Source: Azolla caroliniana
Lineage: Eukaryota; Polypodiophyta
NCBI GenBank assembly: GCA_043228905.1
Contig: JBHGNT010000007.1
Location: 18,290,001 to 18,354,000, forward strand
DNA: 64,000 nt
Reading direction: 5' to 3'
The notes below the pieces were generated by a model. The model did no database searches and was not told where the DNA came from. It was given only the letters and a program-made list of their open reading frames with translations. The position numbers were made by a program, and so were the translations under genes. This document shows, piece by piece, positions 1 to 9,874 of the stretch (the stretch's first letter is position 1; each line of letters opens with the position of its first letter).

Positions 1-2952
1 AGACACGGACAAGGTCATGGAGCATTGAATTGTTTTCAACAAATGTTAAATGAAGGTTTCCATCCGGATGAAGTCACCTTTGTTTCTATCTTAAAGGCGT
101 GTGCTAGCATTGGTGATATTGTTATGGGTAAACAGATTCATGATGAGATTGTTATCAGGGGATTTCTTGAGAAATATATCACCCTTGGCACTTCTTTGGT
201 GGACATGTATGCTAAATGTGGTATGCTTGCAAAAGCACAACAAGTGCTGAAAGAGATTCAAGCCCGAGATGTAGTTTGTTGGTCGGTTCTCATTGCAGAG
301 TATGCGCAACAAGGGCAAGGTGAGAAAGCAATCACTTGTTTTGAAGAGATGCAATGTGAGGGCATCTCAGCGGATGTGGTGACATATGTATGTGTCTTGA
401 AGGCATGTGGTAGTATTGGAGCTATAGACAAAGGAAAAGAAATTCATGAAGAGATTGTGAAGAGAGCTACGTTGCGTAACAATGTTATGCTTGGAATTGC
501 TTTGGTGGATATGTATGCAAAATGTGGTGTGCTTGGAAAAGCACAAAAACTTCACGATGAACTTTGCAAACGAAGTGTAATATCGTGGAATGCATTGATA
601 TCAGGGTATGTGCAACAGGGGCAAGGGCATGAAGCAATGAACTGTTTGGATCAGATGCAAAGAGAGGGTTTCTCTCCAGATACTATTACCTTTGTTTGCA
701 TTGTGAAAGCTTGCAGTAGCATAAACTGTTTTAGGACGGGAAAACAGTTCCACGATGAGATCAATTGTCTGGGGTTACTTGCAAAGAGTGTGGTTCTCGG
801 GACTGCTTTGGTGGACATGTATGCTAAATTTGGCATGCTTCGAAAATCACAAGAAGTTCTACAAGAGCTTCCCATTCGAGATGTATACTCTTGGTCAGCA
901 TTAATTTCTGGATATACCCAACAAGGGCAATGTTATGAAGCCTTGAACTGTTTTAAACAGATGCAAGATGAAGGATTGTCTCCAAATGCAGTTACCTTCA
1001 TTTGCATCTTGAAGGCTTGTGCTTGCACAGGAGCTATCAGTAAGGGTGAACAAATTCACAGGGAGGTTCTGAGTAGAGGCTTGTTGGAGAGCGATATGAT
1101 GCTTGGCACTGCTTTGCTAGATATGTATGCTAAATGTGGAGTTCTTGTTAAAGCACAAGAAGTGTTTGAAGACCTTTCTATTCGAGATGTTGTCTCGTGG
1201 TCAGCTTTAATCGGTGGTTATGCTCAACATGGGCAAGGTCACAAAGTTCTCGAGTGTCTTAAACAGATGCAAAATGAGGGATTCATTCCAAATGAAGTAA
1301 CTTTTGTTTCCATTTTGAAAGCTTGTGGCAGCATCACAGCTCTTGACATGGGAGAAAAAATACGGGATGAGATTGCTACTAGGGGCTTGTTAGGGGAAAA
1401 CATAATACTGGACACTGCTTTGGTGGATATGTATGCCAAACGTGGTATGCTAGTAAAGGCACAACAGTTGCATGATAATCTTGCTATCCGAACGGTAGTC
1501 TCTTGGAATGCGTTGATTTCAGGACATGCCCAACAAGGGCAAGAGCATGACGCCTTGAACATCTTTAAATTGATGGAAATTGAGGGCATTTCCCCAGACG
1601 TAATCACATATGTTTGCATCTTGAAGGCATGTGGAAGCACAGGAGATGCTGCGAAGGGCAAAGAAATTCATTATGAAATTGTGAATAAGGGATTGCTAGA
1701 GGAAAACCTCATGCTTTCCAGTGCTTTGGTGGACATGTACGCAAAATGTGGTATGCTTGCAAAAGCACAACAATGTCATGATAACATAAGTTTCCGGAGT
1801 GTCATCTCTTGGAATTCTTTAATTTCAGGATATTCCCAACAGGGGCAAGGCCATGAAGCATTGAAATGTTTTGAGCAAATGCAAAATGAAGGTTTCTCTC
1901 CTGATGTAGTCACCTTTATTTGCATGTTAAAGGCATGCAGTTCCATAGGTTCTCTTCACAAAGGCAAAGAAATTCACAATGAGATTGTTAGGAGAGGCAT
2001 GCTGGATAAAAACATTATTCTTGGTACTGCATTGGTGGATATGTATGCCAAATGTGGTCTTCATGGAAAAGCTGCAGAACTGCTCAAAGAGCTTCCTATT
2101 GGCGAAGCAAAGTTTTGGAATGCTCTGATTTCAGGATATGCTGAACAAGGCCAAAGTCGTGAAGCTTTAGATTGTTTTGAACGGATGCAAAATGAGGGCT
2201 CCTTTCCAATAGCGTCCACTTTCATTTGCGTTTTGAAGGCATGCGGTATTACAGGATCTATTGACAAGGGCAAACAAATTCATGAGGAGATTATACGTCA
2301 GGACTTGCTCGATAAAGATACAATGCTTGGCACAGCTTTGGTAGATATGTATGCTAAATGTGGTGCTCTTCCAAAAGCAGCTGAAGTGCTCGAACACCTT
2401 CCTATTCGAGACATTGTTGCTTGGAATGCATTGATAGCAGGATATGCTCAGCAAGGGCAAGGCCAAATTGCAGTAGAATGCTTAAATAAGTTACAAATTG
2501 AGGGCCTCTGTCCTGATAACATCACCTTTTTATGTGTTTTGAGTGCTTGCAGTCACTCGGGGCTTGTAGAGGAGGCTGAAAGGCATTATGAAAGTATGAC
2601 AAGGAAATATAACATTGTACCAACTCTAGAGCACCATATGTGTATGGTTACTGTTTTTGGATGTGTGGGCCAGTTTGACAAGGCAATGTCAATGGTTGAA
2701 ACAATGCCGTCTTGTGATTGTAGTGCAATATGGCTTGCACTTCTAGGTGCTTGTAGAAAATGGAGCAATTCAAGGCTTGGAATATTTGCTTTTGATCAGT
2801 CGGTGCGATGCGGTAGTGATTGTGGTGCTGCTTATGTGATGATGGCCGATATTTATGCCAATATTGGCATGCAAAAAGATGCAGAGATGTTGGAAGGCAT
2901 GAGACGTGCTTTGAAGAATCCAGGAAGTCATGTGTGGGTTGGTGCAAGGTGA
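1..2952 (+). CDS. PPR protein, PLS class, C-terminal E-type end (5'-partial)
   Basis: The frame is open to base 1, so the N-terminus lies outside the window; it closes with TGA at 2950-2952. The visible 983 residues are eight full P-L-S triplets of about 102 residues each, with a partial S motif before them and a ninth P motif after them. Eight L motifs carry the signature DMYAK; S motifs carry W-S/N-x-LI followed by QQGQ. After the last P motif comes an E/E+-like tail (EHHMCMV, then AIWLALLGACR and AYVMMADIYANIG), ending in GSHVWVGAR. There is no DYW deaminase domain. Known of the family: PLS-class PPR proteins are mostly organellar RNA editing or processing factors that bind RNA one base per motif. 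An organelle role is inference, because the targeting peptide is not visible. No introns are seen, as is usual for the family. The triplets are unusually alike at the DNA level, which suggests recent internal duplication. Confidence 0.93.
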   Translation, partial: RHGQGHGALNCFQQMLNEGFHPDEVTFVSILKACASIGDIVMGKQIHDEIVIRGFLEKYITLGTSLVDMYAKCGMLAKAQQVLKEIQARDVVCWSVLIAEYAQQGQGEKAITCFEEMQCEGISADVVTYVCVLKACGSIGAIDKGKEIHEEIVKRATLRNNVMLGIALVDMYAKCGVLGKAQKLHDELCKRSVISWNALISGYVQQGQGHEAMNCLDQMQREGFSPDTITFVCIVKACSSINCFRTGKQFHDEINCLGLLAKSVVLGTALVDMYAKFGMLRKSQEVLQELPIRDVYSWSALISGYTQQGQCYEALNCFKQMQDEGLSPNAVTFICILKACACTGAISKGEQIHREVLSRGLLESDMMLGTALLDMYAKCGVLVKAQEVFEDLSIRDVVSWSALIGGYAQHGQGHKVLECLKQMQNEGFIPNEVTFVSILKACGSITALDMGEKIRDEIATRGLLGENIILDTALVDMYAKRGMLVKAQQLHDNLAIRTVVSWNALISGHAQQGQEHDALNIFKLMEIEGISPDVITYVCILKACGSTGDAAKGKEIHYEIVNKGLLEENLMLSSALVDMYAKCGMLAKAQQCHDNISFRSVISWNSLISGYSQQGQGHEALKCFEQMQNEGFSPDVVTFICMLKACSSIGSLHKGKEIHNEIVRRGMLDKNIILGTALVDMYAKCGLHGKAAELLKELPIGEAKFWNALISGYAEQGQSREALDCFERMQNEGSFPIASTFICVLKACGITGSIDKGKQIHEEIIRQDLLDKDTMLGTALVDMYAKCGALPKAAEVLEHLPIRDIVAWNALIAGYAQQGQGQIAVECLNKLQIEGLCPDNITFLCVLSACSHSGLVEEAERHYESMTRKYNIVPTLEHHMCMVTVFGCVGQFDKAMSMVETMPSCDCSAIWLALLGACRKWSNSRLGIFAFDQSVRCGSDCGAAYVMMADIYANIGMQKDAEMLEGMRRALKNPGSHVWVGAR

Positions 2953-3314
2953 TAACATTCGCTCAAATTTCTCTATTGGAAATGCAAATACATTATCAAA
3001 AGGAAAGGTGTAATCATGCATGTTCAAAGAAACGATATAACATATTTGCCTTAAAATATACACAATCCTTGGCTAAATATGTGGGAAAAAGGCCAATAGG
3101 GAGATGAAAAGGAACTTCAAACAAAGAGTTGAAAAATTGATCAATCCAAGTACTCCCGTCCTTAACCTAATGTGCCAGCAAAAAGAGTTTATAAAGTATT
3201 GGATGATATGCTAGAGCACAACTTAACAACCATGGTACTAACTCAGAAGATGAGTTTCCCTCATTTGGGTACATGTACAATATGTGATAAGGTAGTGTAG
3301 GTATGAATCTGTAC
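2953..3314. other. PPR 3' flank
   Basis: This is AT-rich DNA downstream of the PPR stop. It presumably includes the 3' UTR. I see no second gene and no clear polyadenylation hexamer that I would defend. Confidence 0.3.
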
Positions 3315-3855
3315 AGATTGGGCAAAAAGAATTTTCTATGTCATGATTTTTCAGATAGCTTGTTTGAAGTTCAAACAAGTTTACAGTATCTGTAGCATGC
3401 AAATGAGATTTAAATGATGTACAAACACTTTTACAAAAGGTGATGAATTGTTTCACCGAATTCAAATGGCTAAGAAATGGAACCACTGCTGCTAAGCTAT
3501 TCTCCAAGAACCTGTATACCTTCTACAAACCATGAGAAGTATTGCGCAAAGATAAATTCCATGTAATGAATTCAGAAGTTTATAATTGTTGTAATAGGTA
3601 TAATAACAAGATCTAAACAATGTACAAACACTTTTGTAAAAGGGGATGAAGAGTTTCTCCGAATCGAAATAGTTTAGAAATGGAACCATGCTGCCAAGCT
3701 GTTACCAAGAACTCGTGTACCTTCCACAATCCATGAGAGGTATTGGGCAAAGAGAAATTCTCTATGTTATAAATTCTCATATAGCTCGTTCGAAGGTCAA
3801 ACAAATTTACAATTTCTATAAGAGGTATTCAAATGAGATTCAACAATATGCACTA
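3315..3855. repeat. Imperfect tandem repeat, unit about 200 bp, about 2.5 copies
   Basis: The words GTACAAACACTTTT, AAATGGAACCA and CCAAGAAC recur about 200 bp apart (for example around 3420 and 3618, 3476 and 3680). Each series is followed by a similar TTG(G/C)GCAAAGA block (near 3317, 3541 and 3745). The copies are strongly diverged. I see no coding function. Confidence 0.6.
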
Positions 3856-4549
3856 ATGATTCTTTATGCATGTACACACTGTCTTGTTGTGCATGCTAGG
3901 CAAAAGTGTACTAGTGCATGAGGAATTGACCCTTTGGAGCATCACTTATTCCCAATGCCACTCACTTGTTAAGGTGACTTGCCATTTGGGGATAAGGTAT
4001 ATAGCTAGTCAATACTCTAGTCACTAGGCATTCAATTTGGTTTTGTGAGGTGTATGTGTATATGAGGCCACCCATTTATGGGAAAGGGTTGTTGCTTCAT
4101 TGGTTATTACTAAACTAGAGCTAGAATGTTATAAAGTTCGCCAACTTGTCACGTCCATAATAATGTTAAGAGGGAGATTAATAGCTAGGAGAGTATGTAG
4201 ATTAGGGTTGGTGAGACCTACTTCTAAATATTTGCATCTCTGCCACTCTAACATACGTCAATCCACATGACAAACATATAGGGCGGGAGAATCTACCTCA
4301 AAGCCAACATCTCCTCTACAATCTTCATGACCCCGTAACACTTTCTCTCAAACTTACCCATATGATGAGAGCTAAAATGCTTTCAAAGTACCTCACAACA
4401 CACAAACACACACATCTCATACATATATCGCTTGTAATCATAGCGTGTAGTAAGGGTCTCTAGATGAAATAAGATTATCATCACTTATATGACTTCATAA
4501 TTTGATACCCTCTTATTTCTATATGGTGGCGATAAGTTCTTCACCGTAT
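3856..4549. other. Intergenic, nothing recognised
   Basis: AT-rich DNA without a convincing frame, RNA gene or mobile-element signature. Confidence 0.4.
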
Positions 4550-5134
4550 TTAGGTTGAATGCCACTCTTTCAAATTCATTGAAAACTTCAAATTGAGGTC
4601 GGAGAATATTAGCCAAGTGTATAATGTGAAATTATGTAGGTTCCTTATCGCATGACCCATGCGATCCCATTGGGGGGGCATTTTTGTTGTGTAATTTTTA
4701 TGAAGCCAAAAGGGGCCCAAAAAGTAAATAGTAGGATTGGCCAAAAACCATTGGCATAAAAAATCCACTATATGTAAAAACACAACTTGTTCATGCTTGT
4801 ATTTAGACCAATCAATATTTGGCATGCTATACTTGGTCATATTGGCAAAAGTTGTTACCATGTGTGTGTTTTCTCTAGGCATGTTATAACTTTCACACCA
4901 ATCATGAATGCTTCTTGTGGTCCATAAGATATTACGTATGTACATACCTAAAAATGTTTGCACATAGTATGCATGGTTCTTGGTGTGTTTCCTACCCTCT
5001 TGCTCTATGAACAAAGAGATTGAACACCAGTAATCCATGTGGCATTGACACTTGGTAAGAGATAGTACAAACAACACAAATTGCCCTCTAAATTTTTCAA
5101 AATGTTCCAAAGTGCAATTGGACATTGGGTTCAT
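4550..5134 (-). CDS. Hypothetical 194-codon open frame, doubtful
   Basis: A single 194-codon frame on the minus strand starts with ATG and ends with a stop at the low-coordinate side. The product is rich in His, Trp, Met and Cys, and I recognise no domain, signal peptide or repeat. It lies alone in AT-rich, gene-free DNA with no visible promoter or splice context. A frame of this length can arise by chance in 64 kb of sequence, or be a remnant of an unrecognised transposon. Expression evidence or a homologue in a related species would be needed to accept it as a gene. Confidence 0.15.
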   Translation of the reverse strand: MNPMSNCTLEHFEKFRGQFVLFVLSLTKCQCHMDYWCSISLFIEQEGRKHTKNHAYYVQTFLGMYIRNILWTTRSIHDWCESYNMPRENTHMVTTFANMTKYSMPNIDWSKYKHEQVVFLHIVDFLCQWFLANPTIYFLGPFWLHKNYTTKMPPQWDRMGHAIRNLHNFTLYTWLIFSDLNLKFSMNLKEWHST

Positions 5135-6350
5135 GTCAATGTCGAGTTAGGCGAACCAATGAAAACTAATATTTATTTCTTATCCTTACTCATCTATGAA
5201 CAGCTTAGTAACATAAGCTTTGGAATTTATCGAAGTGTTTAGGGGAATCAACATATTGTCACAATTTTAATGACCGTTACAAGATTTCCCCTTTCAAGTA
5301 CATGATGACGCACATGATCTTATCATTATCTTGTTCCCTTTTTTCCCATGATCACAATGACAAGATTCTCACATCGTAAGGAAAAGCACTAATACAATTC
5401 GTGTTTCTTTTATCCTCTTTTGAATCTCTAGGGAAATAACATGGCTTGAACCCCACTTAATTAAAATGGTCTTTGAATAGAGTTTCAAATTTCAAAGAGC
5501 TTCATAAATCCTTGTGGTGATGTTCGATGTAACCCATCATGCATTTTGAAAATCCAATAAGATATTCTATCATAAACATGTTAACATGTATATATATGTA
5601 TGTTTACACAATTGATTATTCACACTTGCAACACATGATGTATGATGCTCTCCACTTGTTCTATCTACCTTACTGAAGAAGTCTGGAATCCCTTTTTAAT
5701 AAACAATTATATAAACTTTATAGGACTGTAGTTGATAATATTGCTTTGGTATATTTTAAAGTATGCAACATAGGAGTGCATGTTGTACTTATAATGTGTT
5801 ATGGTCATTTGTGGAAGAATCTTGTACAATAATTTTGTAGGACACAATTTACAATAAGATAGTATATTATTTTCTTCCGTTTATCAATTGAAGCAATGAT
5901 CATAAAGTAACCAATTATATCGATATTGATTTCAAACAACCAATTTAAAGTAAGGGTGTGAGTTCATGTGGTTAAAGAAAAAGATATGCATCAATGTAGA
6001 AGTAATTATAATGTAACTACTAATATAATTTAGACACATGCACAACCTACATTTCCGAAACAATTAGAGGGCTATGGATTCACTAACCTATGCACACATT
6101 TTAATTGTTTCTAATAATCTTCATCATCACATTGGCAATCGTTGAGATAACAAGCTCAAGCACACAAACTCCTTGTGGCATGCGTGTTTTCAGGACCACG
6201 ATTGACTTAAAGAATGGGTGGATATCACACAGTATGCTCATTCTTGTTTATTAGATTGTTCCTAACTATTCCGTTATAGCCTCTTAGTTGTTTGTGTGTT
6301 ATCCTTGATGTCGTCGTTCAAGAAAAACAAGTTGTTAAGCATTGTTGTGG
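5135..6350. other. Intergenic, nothing recognised
   Basis: AT-rich sequence with no open frame of note and no repeat I can define. Confidence 0.4.
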
Positions 6351-6381
6351 TTTAGGGTTTAGGGTTTAGGGTTTAGGGTTT
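6351..6381 (+). repeat. Interstitial telomere-like tract (TTTAGGG)n
   Basis: Four perfect TTTAGGG units plus a trailing TTT stand in tandem. TTTAGGG is the usual plant telomere repeat. A tract this short away from a chromosome end is an interstitial telomeric sequence or an extended telo-box. Confidence 0.9.
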
Positions 6382-8555
6382 GGCAACTGTATTGTAGTTG
6401 GTTTGTGGTGGAAGAGCTCTGTCGTAGTCCATGTGTTGTGAAGTTTGAAGAAGATGAAACTATCACCAACAAGGTTCTGTTCAAGAGGAGCATGCCACCA
6501 TTCTTGACACAACATGTGGACACCCAAACTTAGCATGAAAGTGGGAGAAGAAGACGAAACTCCAAAAGAAGGGAGAGTCTCAAAGAAAACCACCAAAACA
6601 AATTGGAATTTTGGTTTTGTGGCAAGCTTGTTGTCCAACCACATTCAGCAACTCACGGCTTACATTGTCAACTTCAACTATGACAATTACGACAAAATGT
6701 TTGTGATAAATCATGAAGCAAATTGTATGACGACAATCATTAACAATGTCGTATGAAAGCATGTTGCATCTTGTCCATGTGTGGGTGGAACTTGTGTTAG
6801 GAGATGCATTGATGTAGACATACGGATTATGAACTATACACTTGGAGCAAAGGAGAAATGGGTATATCATGATAGACTTAGCTAGGAAACATACATAAGC
6901 TTAAAAAAAGTAAATGAAAAAATAGATCAAAATTCAAATTGAACCCTTTGCTTATTGTTAAAATTGAACTTACCTAGGATAGTAGTTCAAGCTTCCTTGT
7001 CTTTTCCCACCCATTACAACTCACGATCCATGACCCACATTTAGCGTTTTTGCACAAGTCCAACCATGTTGGGATAGGTGCACACATGGCACTACATGGA
7101 AATCATGTATTTGCCTAAGTTTCTAGATAAGGATCAATGTATTTGTTCATGGAGTTTCCAATGCTTCATAAATTATAGGTACACTTTGAACTGTTTCGTT
7201 GTACATATGTTCAAATGTTTCTTTATTTACTTAAAGTTTTGTCCCTTGGAAGAATGGTTAGTTTAGAGGCGGTTTTGAGGTTCACACCATACATTGAAGG
7301 CAACATGACATTGGGGGAATGACCTATGGTTCGTGGACTCGATGCATCATACAATAAAATATGAAGAATGGTTTTTGATCATTTGTAGACACCAACTTAA
7401 CCAACCCGACTAAATGAAAATGACTTTGTGAAATAAGTAGAGTTTATGATAATTTATAAAATTCCACGAAATAACAAACTAAGTATTTGCAAAATCAAAC
7501 TAAAATATCAAAATGGATTAGTGGGCCCAAACCAGACTCACTCTTTATATATCCTAGAGCATCTAACATTAGCTTGTAGGCTATTTTATTAGCAATCGTT
7601 TTCATAACAGTCATATGCCACCTGCTAGCCATGTAGAAAAACTTAATACTTGTGTAACAACACTTGGCGGCCATGCAAGGGCTTACATAATATATATAGA
7701 CCCAACACCCATTGAGCAATGTTTTAATATATTTAATATTATCTCACACATTATGATCTTTATTCGTTTTAAGAGCTTGTTTGAAGTGGATATATATCCC
7801 TAAGTTATGTTATCCTCAATACGTTATTCTCCCATGACAAACACATTGTTCTATCATATCTCTTTCTTTCAACCAAACTTGCCTTCTTGAATTTTTCATA
7901 TCCATCTCTCTCACTCGTATAGAGATCAAGTGATTTCTTCCCCACTAGCACATAATCTTGTATAATCACCATACGATAACTTGGGCAATACCACACACTT
8001 GATGTGCCACATCAATAACATCCCATTTAGTGTCTATGGAGGCTAGAGGTCATCAAGGTTATATTGCTTACTCCCACTATTACAAAGAGTATAATGTCGA
8101 TTTGGCAAATTGTGAATCAAGGCATGCTAGCTTGATTCAACAACTTCATTGAAAACCTCAATTACAAGGGTCTGCAAGGTCACTTGGGAAAAAAAGATAA
8201 GGGTAGATGAGATAAGGGTAGATGTTCATCCTTGTTAGTAACCTAACAAAATTTATGCTATTTTCCAAAGAAAAAAAAGACATGTTCTTCGATATTGAAA
8301 TAGGGCACAAACACTTTGGCCATATCAACTTACAAATGTTGCGGACAATATAAACGAAGAGGAATTGTGAGTGGACTCTTGAACTTGAAGGGAAATAAGG
8401 TGATTGGTGTGTGGGAAACATGTTGATATGGAAGCAACGCGACATCCATTTCCAAATGATCAAAATGTGTGTCGTTGAATCTTAAATGTCATCTAATCAA
8501 TATGGTGACATGTGGAAATTACAACACATTGTCACGATGATGTGCGTACGCGTGC
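6382..8555. other. Intergenic, nothing recognised
   Basis: Short open frames only, with no family resemblance. No RNA gene or defined repeat was seen. Confidence 0.4.
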
Positions 8556-9245
8556 AACTTGAGTGGGACCATAGGGGGTCTTAGACCAAGGAGTCGAAAG
8601 GGAAGAGGAAGTCGAGGATTTGCGCTTGTCAATCAATGCTCGTTGAACATTCTCTGCTCGACCAAAGGTCTCAGGGAAAGCTTCTTGTTAGACAAAGGTT
8701 GGTCGACCTTTTTCATTGGACAAAGGTCTCATCGAGGGACTAGTTAGAGAAAGATACCCTTGTTGAGGGGAGATGGATGGGTAAGCCTGAATCAATCCCA
8801 AGGGACAAACTTGTTGATCAGAGCTCGTCGAAAGTTCTCTACTTGACCAAAGGTCTCAGCCAAAACTTATTTTCGAACAAAGGCCTCGTTGATCTTTCTC
8901 GTCGGACAAAGGCCTCGTCAACCTTTTTCGTTGAACAAAGGCCTCTTCGAAGGAAGATACCCTTGTGGAGGGCAGATGTATGGGTAAGCCCAAATCGAAC
9001 CTAAGGGATGAATGTTCGACTAGTTGAACAAAGATGCCTTTGTTGAGGGGAGATGCATGGGCAAGCCCGAATCAATCCCAAGGCACGAATGCTCGTCTAG
9101 TCGAACAAAGATGCCTTTGTTGAGGGGAGATGCATCAGCAAGCTTGAATCAATCACAAGGCATGAATGTTCGTCTAGTCGAACAAAGATGTCTTTGTTGA
9201 GGGGAGATGCATGGGCAAGCCCGAATGAATCCTAAGGCACGAATG
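8556..9245. repeat. Minisatellite array: 77-bp units with shorter interspersed units
   Basis: The core ACAAAGATG starts at 9028, 9105 and 9182, an exact 77-bp period. Two more diverged units carry GATACCCTTGT at about 8753 and 8958. Between them lie shorter units built on GACAAAGG(T/C)CTC. The array is more GC-rich than its left flank and is cut on the right by the LTR at 9246. Confidence 0.85.
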
Positions 9246-9844
9246 TGTTGGGATTTCGGTCCCTTCGGATGGGATGGTCGGATGTCGGAGGCCAATGCCG
9301 ACAAGCCCGGTTTCGGTTTCGGAACCGGATGATGAAGACCCCGACTTCGGAGTCGGATGACGAATGTACCCGAAGAAGAAATCCGGATGCAGGGACATAT
9401 CCGTGAATATGTCTGCTAAGGGCCCCTCTGAGGCTATAGTTGTAAATAGCCCTAAAGTCATATATGTATAAATATGACTTAGGGCAAACAGTTTTAGTGT
9501 TGCTACCCTTTTTTTCTGTTTTTCCACTCTAGAGGAGTGAAGAGAGAGAGCAGCCGTGAGAGAGAGAGAGAGGAAGAGGTCGACGCCTCTGTGTATTTCC
9601 GCCGCCTGTGGCGAGGACAGCGAGCTCAAGGTCGTCGCCTTGCAGCTCGCCATTGTATACTTCTTTTGTATAGTGTTGGTTTGGAGTCTTGTACTCCCGT
9701 GGTTTTTCCCATCTAGGGTTTTCCACGTTAATCCTTGTGTTCGCGTTTGTTTCTTCGTTTGGTTCCTATTTTCTGCTGCATTGATCCGCGATTACTCGGT
9801 TGTGGCCGAGTGGTGAAGGTGAATCGAAGCGTCGATTCCCAACA
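9246..9844 (+). repeat. Copia-1 5' LTR (599 bp)
   Basis: It begins TGTTGGGATT and ends TTCCCAACA, so its ends are short inverted repeats. A TATA-like box (TATAAAT) lies at 9467-9473, and a GA-rich stretch follows at about 9541-9575 in the presumed leader. Confidence 0.95.
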
Positions 9845-9847
9845 AAC

Positions 9848-9860
9848 TGGTATCAGAGCG
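9848..9860 (+). promoter_or_regulatory. Copia-1 primer binding site (initiator tRNA-Met)
   Basis: TGGTATCAGAGCG lies three bases after the LTR. It is the standard complement to the 3' end of plant initiator tRNA-Met used by most plant Copia elements. Confidence 0.95.
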
Positions 9861-9874
9861 AACTGCTGCAGAAA

